This document shows positions 34,301-43,092 of a stretch of 64,000 nt of DNA, piece by piece. Within the stretch, counting starts at the first letter, position 1. Each line of letters opens with the position of its first letter. Origin of the DNA: an uncultured Bacteroidia bacterium (GTDB taxonomy: Bacteria; Bacteroidota; Bacteroidia; Bacteroidales; F082). The notes under the pieces were generated by a model. It was not told where the DNA came from. It ran no database searches and saw nothing but the letters and a program-made list of their open reading frames with translations. The position numbers and the translations under genes are program-made. The stretch is taken from assembly GCA_902801625.1 (NCBI GenBank), contig CADCJI010000024.1:1-64000 (forward strand), read 5' to 3'.

Positions 34301-34860
34301 GAACTCACTGCGCCATGTCTGGCGACATCGACCACAACGAGTCTTCCCAACTCATCTTGACTTTCACTTCGACGGAACCAGAGAAAATCCACTTCTTCAG
34401 AAGGGTATCGAGTGAAGCCAACTGGGATTTTCTCATCTTCTATATCGACGACGAAGAACAGGAGCGTTGGTCGGGTGATCAATGGTGGACAGAACACACA
34501 TACCAAATCACCCCAGGCCGTCACACCTACAAATGGGAATACGCCAAAGACAACTCCGTTGACGGCGGTGCCGATTGTGCTTCTATCGATTACATTACGC
34601 TGCCACCTTGTCTCGACGAAACCAACGAGCAAACCGAACCACCACTGACTCTGCACCCCAATCCCACAACCGACCAAGTCATGGTCGAATTGGATCAAGA
34701 AGGTGATTTCAACATCCTTGTATTCGACTCCGACGGGAAGCTCATCCTCTCGGATCGCAACACACAAGTCATTTCTTTTAAAGGTCTACCTTCGGGCATA
34801 TACCAAATCATGGTGGAGCAAAACGGTCAACGGTGGAGTCGCAAAATCATTAAGATTTAA
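31375..34860 (+). CDS. Gingipain-like C25 cysteine peptidase, T9SS cargo
   Basis: 1161 residues. Signal peptide 1-20 (ends FAIGQ), propeptide to about 225, then a C25 peptidase domain from about 230. The catalytic pair can be placed from gingipains: His478 in HRDHGWNAHW and Cys511 in LISVNCRTGMYDN, followed by GGCFIESLLRM and GIMGAIGPTGQTYSY, matching the gingipain region after the catalytic Cys. Ig-like domains follow; residues about 945-1080 resemble a jelly-roll domain; a T9SS sorting domain (LHPNPTTDQVMVEL ... GLPSGIYQIMV) ends the protein. Specificity (Arg, Lys or other) is not evident. The start at 31375 is set by the signal peptide; a longer frame from 31129 has no support. TACTTTTA at 31330-31337 is a possible -7 element. 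Confidence 0.9.
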   Translation: MKRSTIAVILQITLPLFAIGQTFTITSSDRGHISLHFELNDFSVDTINLEGELMHTISSKGIVMPNDYGQPDLPTFNRFIAVPQGAKAIVEVRARRDEVLSGINIAPSDGSQAENDAQRPFFKDPKVYANNAFYPSEAVIATEPQSLRGVDAIHLGVSPVQFNPMTRELAVHRQIDIDIRFEGGNGHFGDDRLRSRYWDPILRNNILNYECLEPIDYDARMKQWTQPRTTGCEYLIITPDNDAYYNAGKELADYRNKQGILTKVMRVTETNAYDHLTLRQWFRDIYANWDIPPAAICILGKSGDDLQQYVPGYRTLHPKDNFIISDNPYADVNDDHLPDICFSRILVQNESELPIIMGKLYEYEYTNVVTDPYYYDHPLTAGAWQDIKWFQIAIATISGYLTQHGKTPERINEIYSGTQGPDWSTAPGTNSVVSYFGPEGVGYIPATPDELGGWTGGNAQQVIRAINHGCYLIQHRDHGWNAHWYQPEIHTTDFGEINNVDKLTYLISVNCRTGMYDNSGGCFIESLLRMTRDGQNAGIMGAIGPTGQTYSYANDIFLWGVWDLFDPTFLPEYGPFADHFDSWMPAFACVSGKYFLDTHVFPSTDDNMCSTTYNTFHTFGDSFIRLFTELPQHITTTHDEGIQCYSPFHITAPEGSLIALTTYTNRQWHIVATAIGTGEEQTITVLENIPIGTIHLTITGENLIRWEEDIPLEPFNRPFVVIDNIALNEGELTQHYNQSIVADINVTNVGLQDCDGGTVSMTSDSQLLTISQGETSFDALASNASQFISDAFQFALSDSIHDRTHIPFTLTTHFGDEDYSQAYEIEVLSPNITAELININDSQGNNNGRLDPGEYASLTFRLTNTGHYPADSPRISLSNDEGHIRVISPETPINDLEIDESAEVTFDIYVKYAAGEVSFVHLMVHSTINNLKIHQDILCEMGFVTDSFEHGVFDPAYWTNDPQHPWTITTTHPYHGTHCAMSGDIDHNESSQLILTFTSTEPEKIHFFRRVSSEANWDFLIFYIDDEEQERWSGDQWWTEHTYQITPGRHTYKWEYAKDNSVDGGADCASIDYITLPPCLDETNEQTEPPLTLHPNPTTDQVMVELDQEGDFNILVFDSDGKLILSDRNTQVISFKGLPSGIYQIMVEQNGQRWSRKIIKI

Positions 34861-34911
34861 TATTTTAGCACAAAAAATCAGCATTTTAGCAGAAAAATGC
34901 TTTTAGGTTTC

Positions 34912-34942
34912 AAAAAAGTGCGTATCTTTACGCGCTTTTTTT
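34912..34942 (+). terminator. Terminator downstream of the C25 peptidase gene
   Basis: AAAAAAGTGCGT / ACGCGCTTTTTTT stem with loop ATCTTT. A weaker hairpin GCATTTT/AAAAATGC precedes it at 34881-34900. Confidence 0.75.
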
Positions 34943-34973
34943 ATTCTAATAAGATATAAAACAGAACAATACC

Positions 34974-37900
34974 ATGAAAAGATTTGCAAAGACCTTGATT
35001 CTCGCCGTCATGCTGCTTGCCATGCCGTTGAAGCAGTGGGGACAACAACCTTACAGACAATATGCCGACGATGGTATCTTGCTGAACTTCCAAGAGATAG
35101 ACAATGTTGATTTCCGAGTCTTTCTCTTATATAATCTCAGTCAGAACAATCAATTCGTTCTCACTGTGAACGATGAACCTGGGCAATTCAGCATCAGTTC
35201 GAACGAAGATGTCAGTATGACAAATCTTTTTGAAGCATTTGAGACGTTTTACAACAACACCTATACGGATTTTGGATTGTTGTCCAAAACAGACATATCC
35301 AATCTTATTTCCAATTGGAAAGAATGCATTACCCCAATCTACTTCGCTTCGATAATGACGGATATCGCTTTGCGTGATGGTAGGCCTACCAACAACCATT
35401 GCGTCGATTCCGACCCATTCTGCACCTCGGATGTCATCACTTTTGCCGCAGCTACATCTTCCCAAACGGCTGACCAACTGGAAGGTACAACCCTGCAAGA
35501 TGGTTGTATTGGTTCATCCTATAGTCCTGCATGGTATCACATGAGAATACAAACCGGTGGACAATTCATCATTCACGCTGAAGGCCACGACCCAAACAAT
35601 AGTAATACGACCAGAGACATTGACTTCTGTATCTGGGGACCTTATTCTGACCCAACCTCACCTTGTGTGGCTCAATTGACCACCAATAAGATTATTGACT
35701 GCTGCTTCTCTGCTTCCTATTCCGAAAACATATATCTCGGTTATCCTGGTGGACAACATAACCATGGCAGTTCTAGCCACGGCACAATTACTGAACATAC
35801 ACCAACTGCTGGAGAGTATTACATCTTGATGATTACGAATTATTCACAACAGCCCTGTACGATTTCGTTCTCCAAGACACCTGGTAGCGGTCCTGGTGAG
35901 ACCGACTGCGGTATTCTTCCTGGAATTGTCACCAACGATGGACCTTATTGTGTTGGCGAGACCATACACTTGAGTGTCAATGCTCAAGATGGTGCTACTT
36001 ACAGCTGGACAGGACCCAATGGTTACAATTCCAACCAGCAAAACCCCACGCGTCCGAATTGCACTTTGAACATGGCGGGCATTTATACCTGTACAACCAC
36101 GGTAGGCACACAAACCACTTCTGATACCACAAACGTGGTCATTTATCCCATGCCTACTGCCAACTTCAACTTCACATCTGCATGCTTAGGCGACCCCACA
36201 CAATTTACCAGCACCTCCACGACCAATCCTTCGGGGCAACAAATCGATAGCTACCAATGGAACTTTGGTGATGGACAGACCTCGAATCAACAAAACCCAT
36301 CACATCAATATGCCGCTGCTGGTACTTATACCGTAACCCTCACAGTGAGCACTGGAGGCCATTGCACCAGCACAAAGACCCAAACCGTCACCGTCTACGC
36401 CCAACCTGCCGCCAACGCTGGTCCCGACCAAACCATCGCATACGGAAGTACAGCCCAACTGAGCGGATCGGGGGGTGCAGGAACGTTTAACTTCCACTGG
36501 GAACCTGCCAATATGGTGTCCAACCCCAACGCCCAAAACACCCAAACAGTGTCATTAACCCAAGACCAGACCTATACCTTAACTGTCACCAACCCGCAAG
36601 GCGGATGCTCCAGCACCGATGAAGTGACCATCCACATCAGCGGCAGTGCCATGACTGTCACAGCAGGACCCAACATCAGCATCTGCCAAGGTGGCAGCGG
36701 GCAAATCTATGTTAACGCTGGAGGAGGCACAGGCAACATCTCCTACTCATGGACACCCACCACAGGCCTAAGCAATCCTAACATTTACAACCCCATCGCC
36801 TCTCCTTCACAGACCACTACCTACACCTGCACTGTGAACGATGGTCAGACTACGCAAAGCGTCAGCGTCACCGTTACTGTGAATGATGTCATTGTTGAAA
36901 ACGAAAGCATGACCATTTGCCCAGACGATATCTACCATTGGCACGGCGCAGCCTATACTGAAGTCGGAACTTACCAGTTTGACACTGTCACCGACCAAGG
37001 CTGCGAAAAAACAATTTATTTGCACCTTGACCACTACCCCTCATACGACGAAACCATAATCGAGGAAGCCATCTGTTTTGGTGAAACTTACACCTTCTAT
37101 GGTAACACCTACGACTATTCTATTCAAACTTCCTATACGGACCACACCATTCATGGCTGCGACAGCATTGTCAGATTGAACCTCACCGTTTATCCCAACA
37201 ATGGCGTAACAGATCATCCCGTGACCGTATGCGAAAGCCAGTTGCCTTTCTACTACGAAGAAGACCAAAACCAAATTCCGCTTTATGCTGGCGACCACCT
37301 GTTCCATCTGCAAGACAGTCATGGCTGCGACAGTATCGTTGTCGTTCAACTGTCCGTCAGTAATTATTATATTCCACCAACTCAAACAGAATATGTGTGT
37401 TATGATGACGAACCTTCCTTCTATTGGGACGTCAACGGGCAAACTTACCATACTAGCGGTTTGCATGTCGACACCATCCCCTATTCCGATTGTGAAGGTA
37501 TCTTCAGTCTCGATCTGAATTTCCAACAGACACCCGAGCGGATTATATATGACACCGTCGTATGTAACGGCTACACGTGGCCAGTAACAGGTTATAACTA
37601 CAGCCAATCCGATACTATTTATCACAGTGTTTCCATGTTCCCCTATCCATGCAATCGAGAGTACCAGTTGAACCTCATCGTCAACCATGAAAGTGTCAAC
37701 AACTCTGATACTTTTGATGGTATCCAAGACAACATTTGTGATGTCTTCCCTTACTATAACCCATATCTCGGTGACACACTCTATTATTCAGAGAATATCA
37801 ACACCACGCTTAACGGTCAAACTCCAGAAGGATGCGACTACAGAGTGCAACTTCAAATCAATAACATGCAATACACACCCCACCCTATAATCGATTGCTC

Positions 37901-38483
37901 CGACCTAAACGTCCCCAACCCACACTGGCCCATTACTGCAACGGAATTCAATGTAAACCGTTACACCTACCAAGTGACTGACGAAGTTTCAGATATATCC
38001 AAATGGGATTTAAGTCAGTGCAAATGGGATATCTCCAAAACCAGCTGGCGCATCGTCCCCAACCCCTCTGGAAACAATCCCCTCGAGTGCATGGTCTATG
38101 CCATGGACTGGGTGCCCGATTCCATCTGCCTCAGTTTCAAAGCCGTCAACTCCTGCTCTGGCAATGAAGGCGTGATTGCGGAATACTGGCTCCATCCTTC
38201 ATTCTACGGCGTGGAAGAGCAAGAAGCCTACCCAGCCTCTGTCAGTGTCATTCCCAATCCCAACAATGGACAGATGCGACTGCAATTCGACAATATGCAA
38301 GGCGACTTGAATATAAAGGTGTACAGCTTGACTGGCACCCTTGTCGATGCGTTCGAACTAAAGTCCATCGAAGTCGGCCAAAGCCATGAGTATTCGATGA
38401 AACGACTGATGAACGGCATCTATTTCTTCACCATCAGCGATGGGAAACGAAACGTCACCAAGAAAGCCGTTGTCATCCATTAA
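34974..38483 (+). CDS. Large PKD-domain surface protein with T9SS sorting domain (paralogue 1)
   Basis: 1169 residues. Signal peptide ends at QWGQ (about 24). Residues 29-320 form a Cys-rich module (QYADDGILLNF ... NHCVDSDPFCTSD ... DIDFCIWGPYSDP ... GEYYILMITNYSQQPC) shared with the proteins at 38539 and 60775. Then come Ig-like/PKD domains (DSYQWNFGDGQTSNQQNPSH, SYSWTPTTGLSNPNIYNP), Cys repeats with CDSIV (about 645-970), a 110-residue module beginning HWPITATEFNVNRYTY, and a T9SS domain (SVIPNPNNGQMRLQF ... KRLMNGIYFFTISDG). It is a surface-anchored or secreted cell-envelope protein; binding partner unknown. Closest relative in the window is the next gene. Confidence 0.9.
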   Translation: MKRFAKTLILAVMLLAMPLKQWGQQPYRQYADDGILLNFQEIDNVDFRVFLLYNLSQNNQFVLTVNDEPGQFSISSNEDVSMTNLFEAFETFYNNTYTDFGLLSKTDISNLISNWKECITPIYFASIMTDIALRDGRPTNNHCVDSDPFCTSDVITFAAATSSQTADQLEGTTLQDGCIGSSYSPAWYHMRIQTGGQFIIHAEGHDPNNSNTTRDIDFCIWGPYSDPTSPCVAQLTTNKIIDCCFSASYSENIYLGYPGGQHNHGSSSHGTITEHTPTAGEYYILMITNYSQQPCTISFSKTPGSGPGETDCGILPGIVTNDGPYCVGETIHLSVNAQDGATYSWTGPNGYNSNQQNPTRPNCTLNMAGIYTCTTTVGTQTTSDTTNVVIYPMPTANFNFTSACLGDPTQFTSTSTTNPSGQQIDSYQWNFGDGQTSNQQNPSHQYAAAGTYTVTLTVSTGGHCTSTKTQTVTVYAQPAANAGPDQTIAYGSTAQLSGSGGAGTFNFHWEPANMVSNPNAQNTQTVSLTQDQTYTLTVTNPQGGCSSTDEVTIHISGSAMTVTAGPNISICQGGSGQIYVNAGGGTGNISYSWTPTTGLSNPNIYNPIASPSQTTTYTCTVNDGQTTQSVSVTVTVNDVIVENESMTICPDDIYHWHGAAYTEVGTYQFDTVTDQGCEKTIYLHLDHYPSYDETIIEEAICFGETYTFYGNTYDYSIQTSYTDHTIHGCDSIVRLNLTVYPNNGVTDHPVTVCESQLPFYYEEDQNQIPLYAGDHLFHLQDSHGCDSIVVVQLSVSNYYIPPTQTEYVCYDDEPSFYWDVNGQTYHTSGLHVDTIPYSDCEGIFSLDLNFQQTPERIIYDTVVCNGYTWPVTGYNYSQSDTIYHSVSMFPYPCNREYQLNLIVNHESVNNSDTFDGIQDNICDVFPYYNPYLGDTLYYSENINTTLNGQTPEGCDYRVQLQINNMQYTPHPIIDCSDLNVPNPHWPITATEFNVNRYTYQVTDEVSDISKWDLSQCKWDISKTSWRIVPNPSGNNPLECMVYAMDWVPDSICLSFKAVNSCSGNEGVIAEYWLHPSFYGVEEQEAYPASVSVIPNPNNGQMRLQFDNMQGDLNIKVYSLTGTLVDAFELKSIEVGQSHEYSMKRLMNGIYFFTISDGKRNVTKKAVVIH

Positions 38484-38538
38484 GATGGACTATACAATAA
38501 TACCTTTCGCTTAGAGTTATATATTAGACATAACTGAG

Positions 38539-41229
38539 ATGAACAGATTTTTAAAAATTGCAATAGCCGTCCTGCTGCTGACGGTCATGCCCTTGAAACA
38601 ATGGGCACAAACGCCCTATAGCCAATATGCCGACGAAGGCATCTTGTTGAACTTTTTCGAGATTGGCAACCCTGATTTCAGGTTATTCTTGTTGTACAAC
38701 CTCAATCTAGATGACCGCTTCATCGTCACCCCTGATGAGCAATTCGGCTTGTTCACCCTCACCCCCGGCAGCGATGGACAAGAAGAAGATTTTATTGAAA
38801 CATTTGAAACTTTCTACAGCGATGCTTTTGCCAACTTCAGGGTTATCGACAAAGTTTTTCTTCAAGACCTTGTCACCCAATGGAAATCAGCTGTTCCTCC
38901 CACACATTTCGCCTCCATCACCATGGATCTTGCCCTAGGTAGAGCCACAACCATCAATAACCATTGTGTGGATTCCGACCCATTCTGTACCTCCGATCTA
39001 ATCCAGTTTCAGGCTGCCACCACTTCTCAAACCGCTGATGAGCTTGAAGGTGTCGAATTCGATGATGGCTGCATCGGCAGTTCCTTCAACCCATCCTGGT
39101 ACCACATGCGAATCAATACACCAGGACAATTCATTATCCACATGGAAGGCCGTGATCCGACGACGAACGAAGAGAGAGACATTGACTTTTGCATGTGGGG
39201 ACCTTTTGATGACCCAACAGCACCTTGTGTGAGACAATTGACTACAGACAAAATTATTGACTGCAATTATTCCGCTCACTATTCAGAAGATATTTATTTG
39301 GGTTATCCTGAAAATGAGCACTATCACCAAGCCAATCATGGAACTGTAAATTATCACATGCCAGAAACTGGAGAGTATTACATCGCCATGATTTGCAACT
39401 ACTCACGCCAGCCTTGTGTCATCACATTTACCAAAGCCGAAAACTCCGGTCCCGGTACCACCGACTGTGGCATCCTTCCTGGTATCGCCACCAACGATGG
39501 CCCCTATTGCGTTGGTGAGACTATCCAACTGAGGGTCACCACACAAGCTGGTGCCACCTACCGCTGGACTGGCCCCAACGGTTTTACCTCCGCCGAGCAA
39601 AATCCCACTATTCCCAACTGCACCTATGAGATGGGAGGCACCTACACTTGCGTCACCGCCGTTGACGGACAAACCACCTCTGGCAGTACCGAAGTTGTCG
39701 TTTTTGCCGAACCCATTGCCGACTTCAGTTTCAACAATGTTTGCGAAGGCAATGCCACCCAATTGATCAGCACCGCAACAACAGACCCATCAGGCCATGA
39801 AATCGCGAGCTACCATTGGGACTTCGGTGACGGCGAGACCTCCGAAGAGCAAAATGTAGAACACACCTACGCGACAGCTGGTGAATATGAAGTGACACAT
39901 AGCATTCTGGTTGGTCGCAGATGCACTGACGAAATCACCAAAACCGTGACTGTCTATGCCCAACCGATTGCCGATGCTGGAGAAGACCAAAGTCTGCCCT
40001 ATCCTGGCCTTTCGGCACAATTGAGCGGCACAGGTGGCGGTAGCGGTTTCACCTACCACTGGGAACCTGCCAATATGGTGGTGAACCCAAACAGCCAAAG
40101 CACCCAAACCGTGACGTTATTTGAAACTCAAGGATATATACTGACTGTCACCAACCCACAAGGCGGCTGCACCAGCACCGATACGGTTTTCGTATACATC
40201 GGCACCGCTCCATTAAACGTTGATGCCACTGCCACTCCCAATGCCCTTTGTAAAGATGAAAGCACACAGTTGCATGTCAACGCTGATGGCGGCTCAGGCG
40301 ACTTCACTTATTCGTGGTCACCTACCGACTACCTTAATGCCAGCAACATCAGCAACCCTGTTGCCACACCACCCCACACCATTACCTACACCTGCACTGT
40401 AACCGACAACATAACCACTGAAGTAAAGCAAAAAACCGTTACGGTCATAGTTAACATGCCCATGTATTTAAGTGACTCCACTATTAGGGAACAATGCGAC
40501 ACTGTTCGAATTACCTGGAGGGATGGACAAGACATCGAACAATATGCCGAATTCCATGAAAACGGTTTTGTCAAGTTCGAAGGCCTTACCGAAGCAGGAT
40601 GCCACCTTGAACAGACCTATTACATTGAGGACATGCAGTATTCACCGCATCCATACATCGAAAGCGAAGACTCGAATCCCCACTACCCCATCACTGCCAC
40701 CGAGTTTAATGTGAATCGCTATACTTACACTGTAAAAGACAGCATTTCCAATATTCACGCATGGCATTTTGACCAATGCAAATGGGAAATCTCCAAGGAC
40801 AGTTGGCGCATTGTACCTAACCCCAGTGGGAACAACCCGCTCGAGTGCACAGTCTATGTCATGGACTGGACAGAGGACATCGTATGGCTTAGCTTCATTT
40901 CGGTGAACGATTGCAACAGCGATACAGTAAGATACGACCTCCATCCCTCGTTCTACGGCATTGAGGAAAACGAAGCCAACCCTATTGAAGTAAGTATCAT
41001 CCCCAACCCGAATGACGGTCACATGCAGTTGAAGTTTGAGAACATGGAAGGTCACTTGAGCATCAAAGTGTACAGCTCGACTGGTATTCTTGCAGATAGC
41101 TTCGAGCTTCTCTCTTCTGCTGGAGAAACATACGATTATTCTGCGAAACGCCTCAACAACGGCATATACTACTTCCATATCACTGACGGTAAAAGAGCTG
41201 TCACCAAAAAAGTCGTTATCATTAACTAA
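38539..41229 (+). CDS. PKD-domain surface protein with T9SS sorting domain (paralogue 2)
   Basis: 896 residues, clearly homologous to the preceding gene: near-identical signal peptide end (VMPLKQWAQ), the same N-terminal module (QYADEGILLNFFEI ... NNHCVDSDPFCTSDL ... RDIDFCMWGPFDDP ... ETGEYYIAMICNYSRQPC), Ig-like domain, PKD domain (SYHWDFGDGETSEEQNVEH), SprB-like domain, then the HYPITATEFNVNRYTYTV module and T9SS domain (SIIPNPNDGHMQLKF). It lacks most of the CDSIV Cys repeats, which accounts for the 270-residue length difference. A tandem duplication with domain loss is the simplest history. It probably heads an operon with the lipoprotein (6 nt downstream) and the beta-barrel gene. Confidence 0.9.
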   Translation: MNRFLKIAIAVLLLTVMPLKQWAQTPYSQYADEGILLNFFEIGNPDFRLFLLYNLNLDDRFIVTPDEQFGLFTLTPGSDGQEEDFIETFETFYSDAFANFRVIDKVFLQDLVTQWKSAVPPTHFASITMDLALGRATTINNHCVDSDPFCTSDLIQFQAATTSQTADELEGVEFDDGCIGSSFNPSWYHMRINTPGQFIIHMEGRDPTTNEERDIDFCMWGPFDDPTAPCVRQLTTDKIIDCNYSAHYSEDIYLGYPENEHYHQANHGTVNYHMPETGEYYIAMICNYSRQPCVITFTKAENSGPGTTDCGILPGIATNDGPYCVGETIQLRVTTQAGATYRWTGPNGFTSAEQNPTIPNCTYEMGGTYTCVTAVDGQTTSGSTEVVVFAEPIADFSFNNVCEGNATQLISTATTDPSGHEIASYHWDFGDGETSEEQNVEHTYATAGEYEVTHSILVGRRCTDEITKTVTVYAQPIADAGEDQSLPYPGLSAQLSGTGGGSGFTYHWEPANMVVNPNSQSTQTVTLFETQGYILTVTNPQGGCTSTDTVFVYIGTAPLNVDATATPNALCKDESTQLHVNADGGSGDFTYSWSPTDYLNASNISNPVATPPHTITYTCTVTDNITTEVKQKTVTVIVNMPMYLSDSTIREQCDTVRITWRDGQDIEQYAEFHENGFVKFEGLTEAGCHLEQTYYIEDMQYSPHPYIESEDSNPHYPITATEFNVNRYTYTVKDSISNIHAWHFDQCKWEISKDSWRIVPNPSGNNPLECTVYVMDWTEDIVWLSFISVNDCNSDTVRYDLHPSFYGIEENEANPIEVSIIPNPNDGHMQLKFENMEGHLSIKVYSSTGILADSFELLSSAGETYDYSAKRLNNGIYYFHITDGKRAVTKKVVIIN

Positions 41230-41234
41230 TCTTT

Positions 41235-42086
41235 ATGAAAACACAAATGCATCGTTTCAGAAAAAAAGCATTGGCAATTACCGCTATAGCAGTCTGCTCG
41301 CTATTTTTTGTGGCTTCGTGCCAAAAATACGAAAACCTAAATCCAACTCCTGAGGAACTTGACACCATTAATGCACATTCGATTGACTATGCATTGCAGG
41401 TCATCCCTGACATCCATGAGGTGATACCTATGGATCTCGTTGAGGCAATGAATGCGGTGCATGACACCATTAACGGAATACCGACTGTCATATGTGCCCT
41501 CCATTTTGGCGACAACCCTCCTTCTTTGGTCTTTAAACAAAACGACTCCCTGCTTGGGTTTATGAAAGATGTTTTTATCGTTAAGGAATATCTCCCCATA
41601 GACCCAAATTGTGGCTACCGACTCTCTTGTTACCCAGGCAAGTACCTATTACCTATTAATTGCTTCCGCTTTCACGACCAACACAGAGGAATTGCCCAAG
41701 TGGATTACAAATACAACTACATCAAGCCAGAGCAGGAAGGCCCAAATAACTATGCCTATGAATTGTCCATAGTTTCAGACTCTGTTTTCATTATGGGCGA
41801 AGGCAACGATTTCACTGTTTATTATTCGCAAAAGAGAAGCTTTGAGGCATCACAAAACAATGACAACCCCAATTACATGAAACCCAGTGAGTATGTCATC
41901 CTATCTGGTACAGTAACGAGCGGTGGAATTAGCAATTTGTATTTCGGTACCAAGATTAGAAAATACGATAATCCTGATCCTATTTTGATTGGCGATCGCT
42001 ATCAAAATGTAGACGACATATTGATTATACACAAAGATTTTGTTCCTTTACAATACTGGGATCCCAACCAATCATTCACCAACTAA
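41235..42086 (+). CDS. Lipoprotein of unknown function
   Basis: 283 residues. Lipoprotein signal with lipobox FVASC (Cys29) after a basic N-region (MKTQMHRFRKKALA). The mature part begins QKYENLNPTPEEL and contains no motif I recognise; it is mixed alpha/beta with Tyr-rich strands and a C-terminal sequence DDILIIHKDFVPLQYWDPN. Because it sits 6 nt after a T9SS surface protein and 9 nt before an outer-membrane beta-barrel, it may be an outer-membrane lipoprotein working with them. Family not recognised. Confidence 0.75.
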   Translation: MKTQMHRFRKKALAITAIAVCSLFFVASCQKYENLNPTPEELDTINAHSIDYALQVIPDIHEVIPMDLVEAMNAVHDTINGIPTVICALHFGDNPPSLVFKQNDSLLGFMKDVFIVKEYLPIDPNCGYRLSCYPGKYLLPINCFRFHDQHRGIAQVDYKYNYIKPEQEGPNNYAYELSIVSDSVFIMGEGNDFTVYYSQKRSFEASQNNDNPNYMKPSEYVILSGTVTSGGISNLYFGTKIRKYDNPDPILIGDRYQNVDDILIIHKDFVPLQYWDPNQSFTN

Positions 42087-42095
42087 GATTCGAAG

Positions 42096-42995
42096 ATGAA
42101 AAAACAGCATATCCTTCTTTCGTGCCTTTTGGTTTTCATTTGTGGCACAGCAACAGCACAATTCAACAAGGCTCTGCCCAACATGCGAGGCAACGGACAA
42201 GTGAACGACGCCAAAGTCAACGTTGGTATACTCGGCGGAGGCAACTTCACCTATTGGCAACATTTCAACAGCTCCCAAGCTTCCGACTGGTATTTGGCTG
42301 CCTATAAACCAACACTTCGCTTTGGGTATTTTGGCGGCATCGCCGTGGAATATATGTGGAAGAGCGACCTCTCTTTGGGTCTCAATGTCATCTATGAACA
42401 ACATAACGCAGGCTTGAAATATCTGAATGAGCATTTCCCAACTGCACTCAACCAGTACATCAAAAGAAACTATGACTTCACCGCCGATTACAATTCAATT
42501 GAGGCCTACATTCCTGTGACCTACTACATCTCCACTGGTTCCAAGAACCTCAAACCTTATTTCTTTGTCGCCCCACGTTTCTCTTACATTCTTGGCGGCA
42601 CCATGGAGTACACACGAACTGACACAGACCAAACAGGTCGGGTCATCAACACCCAGACTTCAACCACCGAATTCAGCGAAATCTCTTACGCTTCGTATTA
42701 TGGACCAATCAACTTATTTAATAACGAATACGAGCTTAACTTAGGAATGCTCAATATTGGTCTTATGGCTGGAGTCGGTACACAATTCAGATTCAATACG
42801 AATAACTACTATTTCCTTCTCAAGCTCGATTTGTCGGCCAATGTGAATGGTTTTCAAACCTTCACGAAGTATGATTTGATGAACGAATTCAACCATCTGA
42901 GATATAGTGCCGATGCGCACCTCACTGCAACCTTCATGCTGCCCATCAAGAAGCGTTTGATTGGTGCCTGCATCAGGTGGGGAGAGTATGATTGA
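42096..42995 (+). CDS. Outer-membrane beta-barrel protein (PorT-like fold)
   Basis: 299 residues. Signal peptide MKKQHILLSCLLVFICGTATAQ, then alternating amphipathic strands with many aromatic residues (NFTYWQHFN, LSLGLNVIYEQH, LKPYFFVAPRFSYILGG, NIGLMAGVGTQFRF, YYFLLKLDLSANVNGF), the pattern of the OMP_b-brl_2/PorT group of 8-stranded barrels in Bacteroidota. It does not look long enough for a porin. PorT is a T9SS component in Porphyromonas, but this assignment to PorT proper is not supported; operon context with a T9SS cargo and a lipoprotein makes a secretion- or attachment-related role possible. Confidence 0.75.
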   Translation: MKKQHILLSCLLVFICGTATAQFNKALPNMRGNGQVNDAKVNVGILGGGNFTYWQHFNSSQASDWYLAAYKPTLRFGYFGGIAVEYMWKSDLSLGLNVIYEQHNAGLKYLNEHFPTALNQYIKRNYDFTADYNSIEAYIPVTYYISTGSKNLKPYFFVAPRFSYILGGTMEYTRTDTDQTGRVINTQTSTTEFSEISYASYYGPINLFNNEYELNLGMLNIGLMAGVGTQFRFNTNNYYFLLKLDLSANVNGFQTFTKYDLMNEFNHLRYSADAHLTATFMLPIKKRLIGACIRWGEYD

Positions 42996-43024
42996 GTTTA
43001 GAGTTTAGTGTTTAGAGTTTAGAG
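42994..43024. repeat. Short tandem repeat GTTTAGA
   Basis: Four degenerate copies of a 7-9 nt unit (GAGTTTA / GTGTTTA) directly after the beta-barrel stop codon. AT-rich spacer; no function apparent. Confidence 0.6.
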
Positions 43025-43092
43025 ATTGTGGTAATATGATTAAAGAATAGGGATATAGTAAAATGGAATAACACAAAAAAAATCATATCACC

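Noticed and set aside
42096-42995. PorT as a true T9SS component
   Set aside because: Only the general barrel pattern is visible; no specific PorT motif could be confirmed, so it was left as PorT-like fold.
42994-43024. Short repeats as a CRISPR array
   Set aside because: Units are 7-9 nt without unique spacers; no cas genes.
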